Shown: positions 1 through 5,789 of the stretch, piece after piece
Position numbering within the stretch: position 1 is the first letter of the stretch
Layout: every line of letters begins with the position of its first letter
Origin: an uncultured Veillonella sp.
GTDB taxonomy: Bacteria; Bacillota; Negativicutes; Veillonellales; Veillonellaceae
Length of the DNA: 5,941 nt
Reading direction: 5' to 3'
NCBI RefSeq assembly: GCF_938010505.1
Contig: NZ_CALLVP010000012.1
Location: 1 to 5,941, forward strand
Made by a program: the position numbers and the translations under genes
The notes under the pieces: model-generated
Database searches by the model: none
Told to the model about the DNA's origin: nothing
What the model saw: the letters and a program-made list of their open reading frames with translations, nothing else

Positions 1-154
1 TTCTGAAAAAAATAGAAAATAAAATGTTACAAGTCATAACATTCACATTCTACTCAGTTCTTCAGATCAAGAATCTTTGGGAGTGTCCACGTTTCCTCGC
101 CACATTCTATATCGAAGTTCTTCGTTTCATGTGTTTGCTACTTCTCGTAGGGTG
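1..154 (-). promoter_or_regulatory. 5' leader of an off-window gene, paralogous to the ompM leader
   Basis: Read on the minus strand, this is the untranslated leader driven by the promoter at 155-183, with a likely first base near A148. It carries the 19-nt element GAGGAAACGTGGACACTCC at 98-80, which matches the ompM leader at 18 of 19 positions. It also has GTGAATG at 46-40, at the same distance from the element as in the ompM leader. A short palindrome (CGAA, GTTC loop, TTCG; 113-124) could form a 4-bp hairpin. By analogy with ompM, where GTGAATG lies 54 nt before the start codon, the start codon here should fall roughly 8 nt beyond the left edge. The last bases before the edge (TTTCAGAA) would lead into its ribosome binding site. 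The gene itself is not visible. A sister outer-membrane protein gene is my inference from the shared leader. Confidence 0.6.
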
Positions 155-183
155 ATATTAGCACAATCACTTTTTCGTGTAAA
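155..183 (-). promoter_or_regulatory. Sigma-70 type promoter for the gene left of the window
   Basis: On the minus strand, a -35 box TTTACA (183-178) is followed by exactly 17 bp and a -10 box TAATAT (160-155), with TG one base upstream of the -10 (TGC TAATAT, an extended -10). A start at A148, 7 nt past the -10, is plausible. The architecture matches the ompM promoter at 2022-2050 element by element, which supports both calls. Confidence 0.75.
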
Positions 184-552
184 CCCTTTTTTCTCAATTG
201 TGTTCTCATTATCATGTTTTTATAACTTAAAATACCTGCTAAGTTAGATTTTATCTAGTTTTATAGGATATAATTTTTTTCATAAAAAAATTAAAAATTA
301 TCTACTTTCTCACTAAGCAAGAATAATTATCAAATCTATTATTAATTTATACTTATAAATAATATCCCAATTAATAAATTGTAAAATATATTATACATAA
401 TGGGTTTATAAATATATCATACAATATATGGTGTATTAGAACTAAATAATTACTAAAACATTCGATGTATTAAGAAGTCTTATATATGTATTAATTTTAC
501 TATATATATACTATTATATACAAAAGATAATATATAAGATTTTTATGCAACA
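184..552. other. AT-rich intergenic spacer without a gene
   Basis: This spacer lies between the ompM terminator and the promoter of the off-window gene. By hand count, 241-540 holds only about 47 G or C in 300 bases (about 16%), including runs such as TATATATATA near 501-510. I see no credible ORF, tRNA or insertion sequence. The one notable word is AATACCTGCT (231-240), which recurs exactly upstream of the ompM promoter at 2192-2201. The AT-rich DNA next to the promoter could act as UP-element-like or bendable DNA, but nothing in the sequence proves this. Confidence 0.6.
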
Positions 553-582
553 AAAAAAAGACTTCCGAAGAAGTCTTTTTTT
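553..582 (-). terminator. Rho-independent terminator of ompM
   Basis: On the minus strand the stem GACTTC/GAAGTC closes on the very stable tetraloop UUCG (C-UUCG-G). It is flanked by an A run and followed by eight T residues, giving up to 13 bp counting A-T pairs. It starts 13 nt after the ompM stop codon. Because the A run and T run are symmetrical it could also terminate plus-strand transcription, but no plus-strand gene is present. Confidence 0.93.
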
Positions 583-595
583 GTTTGTGAGGGAA

Positions 596-1858
596 TTAGA
601 ATTTGTAATTCAATTCTGCACGGTAAAAATCGGAAAGATCATTACCGCTTTGGTCTTTAGAGTTGAAACCATAACCAGCGCTTAAGCCTACATTATCTTG
701 TACTGCGTAATCTACGCTAGCCATGTAACCTTTGTAACCATTAGATGTATTTGTTAAGTCATATGCTTGATCCCAAGTGGAGCTTACGATTGGTGCGTTA
801 GCTTTTTGGTTGAAGTATTGACCTTTCACATCCCATGTACCTTTTTTAGCGATGTCGTAGTTACCATAACCAACGCCTGCTGTCCAAGCTTGAGAGTTAT
901 CTATGTTGGAAGCTTTCAACCATTCGCCACCAGCCCATAATTTATTTTTACGGAAGTCCGCATTGAAACCGTAAACATCTTGTTTATCGGAATTTACTGT
1001 TGCACCATTGTGATTCAAGTTACCGCTAGATAATCTAGAGTAGAAACCACCAACGGAGGATTCTTTACCAACTTTACCTTTTAAGCCTACATAGGATACA
1101 GATGGGTTATCAGATTTGGAGTTGCCTTCAGCAGCACCATCAATCATGTAACCATACGCACCTTGTACTTGAACTTTATCATTACCTACGTTCAATTGAG
1201 CACCGTCGAATGTATCATCGTACATCAAACCGCCACCAATTGTTTGTTGGAAACGACCAGCTTTAGCAGATACGTTGCTACCGAATTTATGATCTACGTA
1301 AGCACGATCGATTGTTGCATCAGCGCCTTTTGTAGAATCACCGAATTCATAGTTGCCTTTTACACGAACAACTGCTTCAGTTTTATCATTTACATTAGCA
1401 TTAAATTGTACACGTGCACGGCCATCAGTTAAGGATTTGCTATTAGCTTTGTAAACACCTTTATCCTCAGAACCTTGATGACGGATACGAGCATCACCAG
1501 TTACTTTTACATTACCTACACGGTCTTCCAAACGAGATACACGAACGCCAAGGTTGTTCAATTCGTTGGAGAACTCATCTGCCAAGCGATTAATCATAGC
1601 TTGTTGTTCTGCATTAGCACGATCTTGGTTAGCCATTGCTTTAGCTACCATTTGAGCCATTTCATAACGAGTGATGTTGTTTTGGCCTTTGAAAGTGCCA
1701 TCTGGATAACCATTAACGATACCAGATTGTGCTAATTGGGATACTGCTTGGTATGCCCAAGAATCTGGAGTTACATCGGAGAATGGATTTGCAGCAAATG
1801 CTGTTGTTACACCCAATACTGCTGTTGCTGCTAACATTGTTGCGAATTGTTTTTTCAT
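596..1858 (-). CDS. ompM: OmpM-type outer-membrane porin with N-terminal SLH domain
   Basis: A 420-residue outer-membrane protein. Residues 1-22 are a signal peptide (MKKQ start, hydrophobic stretch, cleavage after AFA). Residues 24-75 form a single SLH domain with FSDV, W34, NGYPDGTF and the ITRYE motif (62-66). Residues 78-114 look like a coiled-coil stalk, and about 117-420 read as alternating beta-strands ending in the aromatic-terminated ELNYKF, a typical BAM recognition end. In Negativicutes, OmpM proteins are abundant porins whose SLH domain binds polyamine-modified peptidoglycan and so attach the outer membrane to the wall. I chose the ATG at 1858 because AAGGA (1870-1866) sits 7 nt upstream and the signal peptide starts there. 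An in-frame GTG at 1912 would add 18 residues but has no ribosome binding site. The gene has its own promoter and terminator, so it appears monocistronic. Species often carry several ompM paralogs, and I cannot say which this is. Confidence 0.93.
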   Translation of the reverse strand: MKKQFATMLAATAVLGVTTAFAANPFSDVTPDSWAYQAVSQLAQSGIVNGYPDGTFKGQNNITRYEMAQMVAKAMANQDRANAEQQAMINRLADEFSNELNNLGVRVSRLEDRVGNVKVTGDARIRHQGSEDKGVYKANSKSLTDGRARVQFNANVNDKTEAVVRVKGNYEFGDSTKGADATIDRAYVDHKFGSNVSAKAGRFQQTIGGGLMYDDTFDGAQLNVGNDKVQVQGAYGYMIDGAAEGNSKSDNPSVSYVGLKGKVGKESSVGGFYSRLSSGNLNHNGATVNSDKQDVYGFNADFRKNKLWAGGEWLKASNIDNSQAWTAGVGYGNYDIAKKGTWDVKGQYFNQKANAPIVSSTWDQAYDLTNTSNGYKGYMASVDYAVQDNVGLSAGYGFNSKDQSGNDLSDFYRAELNYKF

Positions 1859-2015
1859 AATGAATTCCTTCTTTCTTATAAATAAGAATTTATATTTGCA
1901 GAAGACATTCACTACATAAGTAGTATCACTATGAAAGATTTATTAGGAGTGTCCATGTTTCCTCAACTAAATTATCTATCTTAGCGCCACTTCTTTGTAG
2001 CGTAGCCCTTCTGTT
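1859..2015 (-). promoter_or_regulatory. Long 5' leader of ompM with conserved 19-nt element
   Basis: The leader is about 157 nt if transcription starts at A2015. It holds, in order: a hairpin CGCUAC-AAAGAA-GUGGCG (2002-1985); the element GAGGAAACATGGACACTCC (1964-1946), shared with the leader at 1-154; GTGAATG (1912-1906), also shared and at the same distance; an A/T hairpin TTCTTAT-TT-ATAAGAA (1888-1873); and the ribosome binding site AAGGA (1870-1866). The length, the conserved spacing and the hairpin beside the ribosome binding site suggest post-transcriptional control, an inference from the layout alone. A 14-codon ORF with a plausible ribosome binding site (1956-1912) starts inside the element. 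Confidence 0.65.
1873..1888 (-). promoter_or_regulatory. A/T hairpin abutting the ompM ribosome binding site
   Basis: TTCTTAT and ATAAGAA are perfect 7-nt complements separated by TT; folded, they give about 6 bp with a 4-nt loop. The hairpin ends two bases before the AAGGA at 1870-1866. Upstream, TCTTCT (1906-1901) could instead pair with AGAAGG (1872-1867) and mask the ribosome binding site. Whether either fold matters in the cell is not shown by the sequence. Confidence 0.4.
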
Positions 2016-2021
2016 GATGTG

Positions 2022-2050
2022 AATATACCACCAGCCAAAAACTTTGTAAA
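2022..2050 (-). promoter_or_regulatory. Sigma-70 type promoter of ompM
   Basis: On the minus strand, a -35 box TTTACA (2050-2045), a 17-bp spacer and a -10 box TATATT (2027-2022), preceded by TG plus one base (extended -10). The likely first transcribed base is A2015. Near-consensus boxes with optimal spacing fit strong expression of an abundant porin. The promoter at 155-183 has the same design. Confidence 0.8.
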
Positions 2051-2395
2051 GCATTTTATACAACTAAATTTTATGAAATTTCTTTCATGAACATTATAAG
2101 TCCTATAAACATAGATTTTAACTGCATTCTTTAAAATTAGATTTCACAAAATTTCATTTTATAACCTTAACAATTAAATAGTTTTATTACTAATACCTGC
2201 TTTTTTGATAAAATTTACTTATTAGTTATTGATAAATTAATAAAATATGTTAATTAATACTATTGAATTGTTTTATCTTTATAAAGTTTCACAAATAAAA
2301 TCTTTATTTTATGCCAATAGGTATAGCTCTAAACTTTTTACATATCTTATCCAAAAGATACCACTTAACCTACTTGGGCTTACTTTATAAAATAA
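2051..2395. other. AT-rich intergenic spacer upstream of the ompM promoter
   Basis: This is non-coding DNA between the lepB terminator and the ompM promoter, about 20% G+C by hand count over 2051-2400. It holds small A/T inverted repeats (ATGAAA-TTTC-TTTCAT at 2073-2088; TATCTT-ATCCAA-AAGATA at 2343-2360) and the word AATACCTGCT at 2192-2201, also found at 231-240. A less AT-rich patch at 2351-2382 has no ORF I can support. I see no RNA gene or mobile element. Confidence 0.6.
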
Positions 2396-2436
2396 AAAAC
2401 CTATCTACGATGCAAACACATCTATAGATAGGTTTT
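2396..2436 (-). terminator. Rho-independent terminator after lepB
   Basis: AAAACCTATCTA (minus strand, 2436-2425) pairs with TAGATAGGTTTT (2407-2396), giving a 12-bp stem followed by a T-rich tail. Within the 17-nt loop, GATG and CATC can extend the stem after a small internal loop. It begins 8 nt after the lepB stop codon and closes the YqgF-like/yitT/lepB operon. Confidence 0.9.
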
Positions 2437-2444
2437 CACTGTTA

Positions 2445-3029
2445 TTAAATTGCGTAGGATACAAAGCCTAAAATATGATCAACAGGAACTGGGCCGATAA
2501 AACGACTATCACTAGAGTGATTGCGATTATCCCCCATTACAAATACATGACCTTCTGGAACTGTTACAGGTGTAGACCGAGTATAATTCATTTTTGTATC
2601 TTTTGTATATGGTTCTTGTAATTTTTCTCCATTACGCCATACATAACCATCTTTAAACTCTAGTACATCACCAGGTATACCTATTACACGTTTTACCCAT
2701 ACATCATTTGTTTGAGCGGATTTATTAAAAACAGATGCATAGTTCATCAGTGGTTCTTTTACATCATCCACCCATGTGCGAACGCGATTAACGCGGCTAT
2801 CAATAATAACGATTTGTCCATATTCGGGCATATCATTCATAATATGATGCCATTTGGTAACAATCAAATATTGTCCATTGTGTAATGTATCATCCATTGA
2901 TTCACCAGATACTCTAGTAGGCTGAATCAAGAAGATATGAATTACCATAGCGATGATTAATGCTAATACAATGGCATAAATCCAATCTAATATTTCTTTT
3001 ACTATTGTATTTCCTAATTTATTACTCAT
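2445..3029 (-). CDS. lepB: Signal peptidase I (S26A family)
   Basis: A 194-residue membrane-anchored serine protease that cleaves signal peptides from exported proteins, including ones like the OmpM encoded downstream. One transmembrane helix spans about 13-35 and places the catalytic domain outside the inner membrane. The Ser/Lys dyad is visible: S44 in SGESM (box B) and K113 in VKRVIGIPGD (box D). The box E signature GDNRNHSSDSR lies at 166-176, and RVIGIPGD is intact. The length suits the short Gram-positive-type enzymes. One departure is SMDDTL where SMxPTL is usual, so D47 replaces the common Pro; the dyad is unaffected. The ATG at 3029 has AAGAGG (3040-3035) 5 nt upstream, and this ribosome binding site overlaps the yitT stop codon. 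It is therefore the last gene of a tightly coupled operon. Confidence 0.96.
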   Translation of the reverse strand: MSNKLGNTIVKEILDWIYAIVLALIIAMVIHIFLIQPTRVSGESMDDTLHNGQYLIVTKWHHIMNDMPEYGQIVIIDSRVNRVRTWVDDVKEPLMNYASVFNKSAQTNDVWVKRVIGIPGDVLEFKDGYVWRNGEKLQEPYTKDTKMNYTRSTPVTVPEGHVFVMGDNRNHSSDSRFIGPVPVDHILGFVSYAI

Positions 3030-3038
3030 AGTATCCTC

Positions 3039-3908
3039 TTAATGACCACCTTTCGTAAATCTACCACCAAAGACATCATGTACGTCTTGGATAGTAATAA
3101 AAGCTGTAGGGTCTACTTCATAAACGGTATCTTTTAATCTTGTAATCTCTAACCGGGTAACTACAGAATACAATACATGTTTCGGTTGTTTTAAATAACC
3201 ACCTTCACCGTACATAATCGTAACACCACGCTTAAGATTTGCATTTAATGCATCAGCAATATCTTTAGAATTATCTGCATCAGTAATAATCATAACCCCT
3301 TTAGATTCTTCAAGGCCAGTTATGGTCACATCAATCATCTTATATGCAATAAAATAGGCAATTAAAGAGTACATAGCACTATTCCAGCTATATACAAAGC
3401 CCGCTGCGCCAAGAATGACTAAATTCATGGCCATTACAATTTCACCTACTGAAAAGGTAGATTGTTTATCAAAGATAATGGCTACGATTTCAGATCCATC
3501 TAATGAACCACCATTACGAATTATGAGCCCTACCCCAATACCTAAGATTATACCACCAAAGATAGAGCCTAAAAATGGATCGGTTGTAATAGGTGTAAAG
3601 TTATGTGCAAAGGTAGAAAATATTGCCATCCATACGATAGAAAACAACGTAGAAAAAGTAAATCCTTTACCAATCGCTTTATAACCTAAATATAAAAATG
3701 GCAAGTTGAAAAGTACTACGAAAATACTAAAGGAAATACCTGATAGTTCCGCAGCCATCAAAGAGATACCAACTATACCACCGTCGATGATGCTATTTGG
3801 TACTAAAAACAAATCTAAGCCCACCGTATATATCAGGGCACCTAGAATCATCATTACACAACGCATAATAAGGTTCGACCAGTTACGCGTTGAAGTTTCA
3901 CTTGTCAT
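3039..3908 (-). CDS. YitT family membrane protein (DUF161 plus C-terminal DUF2179)
   Basis: A 289-residue integral membrane protein of the YitT family, whose transport or other activity is not firmly known. The N-terminal part (about 12-197) has five or six hydrophobic segments and the glycine-rich signatures IIDGGIVGIS (40-49) and GGSLDGSEIVA (133-143), which match the usual YitT repeat motifs. Residues about 204-283 form the soluble DUF2179 domain (GVMIIT ... GRF), found at the end of many YitT proteins and thought to be a cytoplasmic regulatory domain. I start it at the ATG at 3908, which has a strong AAGGAG 6 nt upstream, rather than the in-frame ATG at 3944, which would add 12 residues and lie deeper in the upstream gene. 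The chosen start overlaps the preceding stop by 11 bp, implying translational coupling. lepB follows after 9 bp. Its role in this envelope operon is unknown. Confidence 0.88.
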   Translation of the reverse strand: MTSETSTRNWSNLIMRCVMMILGALIYTVGLDLFLVPNSIIDGGIVGISLMAAELSGISFSIFVVLFNLPFLYLGYKAIGKGFTFSTLFSIVWMAIFSTFAHNFTPITTDPFLGSIFGGIILGIGVGLIIRNGGSLDGSEIVAIIFDKQSTFSVGEIVMAMNLVILGAAGFVYSWNSAMYSLIAYFIAYKMIDVTITGLEESKGVMIITDADNSKDIADALNANLKRGVTIMYGEGGYLKQPKHVLYSVVTRLEITRLKDTVYEVDPTAFITIQDVHDVFGGRFTKGGH

Positions 3909-4425
3909 GAGCTTCTCCTTTTCCGTATAACTGTTCCATAGCATGTAATCGCTTTTCTTCTAACTCGTTAGAGTCTACAGTATTTTCTTTAGCAGCTAGT
4001 TCATTTTGAGCTAATTGCTTCGTATAACGCAAACCAATAACGAGAGCAGTCAAATCATCTACAGGTTCTGGTGGAAATTGCATAGATGTAGGAATAATCT
4101 TTCGCCACCCTGTAGGAGGATTATATTGCCAATATAATTTACGGGCCTCCTCTGTACTGTGAGATTCGTCGATTAAACTAGTTGTAATTTTATGATTACG
4201 TCCAATTTGTTGAAGAGAAGGATACAAGTGTTTATGATTTGTACCATTTCCACAAACAATATGAACAATACCATAATATTCAGTTAAAATACGCTCAATA
4301 TCTTTATTGAAAGTATTTGAAGAAATAATTTTACGGCATATCATCTCACCGGAAGGTGAAAGTATAGCTACGCCAGTTTTCTCATTTCCTGGATCCACTG
4401 CTAAAATATATGTATTTTCAGTCAT
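3898..4425 (-). CDS. Divergent YqgF/RuvX-like RNase H-fold protein
   Basis: A 175-residue protein with the motif order of the YqgF/RuvX branch of the RNase H fold. It has D11 in ILAVDPGNEKTGVAIL (strand 1), IVCGNGTNHKHL at 56-67 where YqgF has a G-L-P loop, DESHSTEEAR (86-95, acidic E87) where YqgF has DERxxT, and PVDDLTALVIG (121-131, D123/D124). The three acidic positions expected for metal-dependent nuclease activity are therefore present. Known relatives mature the 16S rRNA or resolve Holliday junctions, but this copy is divergent and may be a second, specialised paralog. Residues 137-175 form a charged tail. The ATG at 4425 has AAGGGG 8 nt upstream; the in-frame ATG at 4467 has no ribosome binding site and lies close to the terminator. 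It heads the operon with yitT and lepB. Nuclease activity is inferred, not shown. Confidence 0.75.
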   Translation of the reverse strand: MTENTYILAVDPGNEKTGVAILSPSGEMICRKIISSNTFNKDIERILTEYYGIVHIVCGNGTNHKHLYPSLQQIGRNHKITTSLIDESHSTEEARKLYWQYNPPTGWRKIIPTSMQFPPEPVDDLTALVIGLRYTKQLAQNELAAKENTVDSNELEEKRLHAMEQLYGKGEAHDK

Positions 4426-4457
4426 TTGATTATCCCCTTTGTAAGTACAGTAGTTAT

Positions 4458-4466
4458 ATTTTAACA
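4458..4466 (-). promoter_or_regulatory. Possible extended -10 promoter for the YqgF-like/yitT/lepB operon
   Basis: On the minus strand, TGT followed by TAAAAT (4463-4458) resembles an extended -10 and would place the start about 26 nt before the ATG at 4425. No good -35 is visible; its place is taken by the terminator stem at 4472-4507. The operon could instead be transcribed by read-through of that terminator. Confidence 0.35.
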
Positions 4467-4471
4467 TAAAA

Positions 4472-4507
4472 AGAAGGTCTTATGTTGAAAATTACATAAG
4501 ACCTTCT
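4472..4507 (-). terminator. Rho-independent terminator after the DUF3084 gene
   Basis: A perfect 14-bp inverted repeat (AGAAGGTCTTATGT and ACATAAGACCTTCT) with an 8-nt loop is followed on the minus strand by a T run that continues TTTTATGTT. It begins 36 nt after the DUF3084 stop codon and separates the LptF/G-DUF3084 unit from the downstream operon. Confidence 0.9.
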
Positions 4508-4543
4508 CTTTATGATGTATGAAACCAACATACTTTTATCATA

Positions 4544-5758
4544 TTAATTAGTTTGCATTTTTGCCTTATCATTAAAAACCGGCATTTGGGTAATACGCAA
4601 CTTAAGGTGTACAGGACCAGACGAATATGTATCGCCATCAGTATAAGCTTCAACGTGAACCTTACCACGCATAGTGTTTATTCGTTTAATAGCTGTAAAC
4701 AAATCGTCACCAGATATCATTCCAATATCACCTGATAAAGAATCAGGAATAATCCCCTTTGCCTTCGCATGCTCGTTTACTTGTTTCAAGAACTGGAGCA
4801 TAGAGGACTGGGCATTAGCACCACCATCCAGCACAGCAGAGTGAATAACTTCCCCATTTTTATAGATAAATTGTTGTGGATATACTTGGATAACTGCAAC
4901 TGCAGGTTCACCTGAAATAATATTTCCTGCGGCTATCACTTGAACAACCATTGGTGTTTTAGAGTTAATTAATTTTTGCGTAGCCACCTCAACATTTTGT
5001 CGATCTACATACACAACGGATTGACCTTTATCCTCTAAACCTAATCGACGTAATACAAGTTTATTTGTATCATCGATAATATGTTTAATAGCATTATTGC
5101 TATCTTCTTCACTTAAACCAGGTCGTACAACAGCTTGCGCTAATAGCTGATCTACTTGGAAGAGAATTGTCCCTTCACGCAAGTGAATAATACCATTTTG
5201 CAATTGTTCTTGCGTAGCTTGTAGATTCTTAATATGAGCTTCCATCTTAGCACGAGTCTCTTCAAGTTCGGCTAACTTTTTAGATACCTCTGCATAAGAG
5301 GCTTGTAAAGATGCCAGTTCAGCCTCTGTTGCATCTTTAGCAGCTTGTGCACTCGCTAATTCAGCTTTTGTAGCCTCTACTTCACGGCGTATCTGTTCAA
5401 TCTCAGCCATCCGGTCTTCAAGCTCCTGTTTATTCTGTTCTAGCAAAGCTTGACCACGAATAAGCTCTTGCGTTTTTGCAGCAACCTCATTATTTAGCTG
5501 CTTCATATCTGCTCGCAGCTTATCCATACCGAACAGTGCGGTTCGTACGCTTTGAGACGTAAAAGTTAAAACTCCAACCGTAGCTGCTGCAACAAGAAGG
5601 CCTGTCACAATGGTAACTATAATAGACGTATGCTTAGGTCGTAATCCAAAGAGGGACATGCGACGTTTACCAATTTTAGTGCCTAACTTATCCCCCATGT
5701 AAGCAATGAGCCCCCCCATAAGGGCGATAATTATTAAGATTTTAACACCTACTAACAT
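4544..5758 (-). CDS. DUF3084 domain-containing membrane/coiled-coil protein
   Basis: A 404-residue protein of unknown function. There are two hydrophobic segments, about 3-21 and 45-66. Between them is the strongly conserved DUF3084 signature (GDKLGTKIGKRR, then LFGLRPKHTS, residues 22-45). Residues about 80-190 form a long Glu/Gln/Ala/Lys-rich coiled coil, and about 195-395 form a soluble C-terminal domain with predicted alpha/beta character. With two membrane spans, the coiled coil and C-terminal domain probably lie on the same side as the N-terminus, which side being unknown. The ATG at 5758 follows AAGGAGG (5771-5765) by 6 nt; a TTG one codon upstream is too close to that site. It lies 31 bp after the LptF/LptG-family gene and is probably cotranscribed with it, suggesting an envelope role, perhaps in support of LPS transport or a membrane scaffold. 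That role is inference. Confidence 0.88.
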   Translation of the reverse strand: MLVGVKILIIIALMGGLIAYMGDKLGTKIGKRRMSLFGLRPKHTSIIVTIVTGLLVAAATVGVLTFTSQSVRTALFGMDKLRADMKQLNNEVAAKTQELIRGQALLEQNKQELEDRMAEIEQIRREVEATKAELASAQAAKDATEAELASLQASYAEVSKKLAELEETRAKMEAHIKNLQATQEQLQNGIIHLREGTILFQVDQLLAQAVVRPGLSEEDSNNAIKHIIDDTNKLVLRRLGLEDKGQSVVYVDRQNVEVATQKLINSKTPMVVQVIAAGNIISGEPAVAVIQVYPQQFIYKNGEVIHSAVLDGGANAQSSMLQFLKQVNEHAKAKGIIPDSLSGDIGMISGDDLFTAIKRINTMRGKVHVEAYTDGDTYSSGPVHLKLRITQMPVFNDKAKMQTN

Positions 5759-5789
5759 CAAGTCCCTCCTTTCCTATGATTACAATCTG

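Noticed and set aside
80..98. Resemblance of GAGGAAACGTGGACACTCC to the GAGGAAAGUCC motif of RNase P RNA
   Set aside because: The match stops after GAGGAAA, the rest of the RNase P core is absent, and the element sits in a protein-gene leader in two copies.
138..150. Hairpin CTAC-TTCTC-GTAG at the start of the left leader
   Set aside because: The likely first transcribed base (A148) lies inside one arm, so the full stem would not be present in the RNA.
202..213. Fur-box-like half site GATAATGAGAAC (minus strand) upstream of the left promoter
   Set aside because: Only the first hexamer fits the GATAAT repeat well, the other half is poor, it is not found upstream of the related ompM promoter, and such words are frequent in AT-rich DNA.
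1163..1735. Plus-strand open frames antisense to ompM
   Set aside because: They lie inside the strongly supported porin gene, lack ribosome binding sites and resemble no protein family.
2073..2088. Inverted repeat ATGAAA-TTTC-TTTCAT as an operator upstream of ompM
   Set aside because: It is short and A/T-only apart from one pair, has no counterpart upstream of the sister promoter, and is expected by chance at this base composition.
3415..3930. Plus-strand open frames antisense to yitT
   Set aside because: They are complements of the membrane-protein codons, without ribosome binding sites or recognisable domains.
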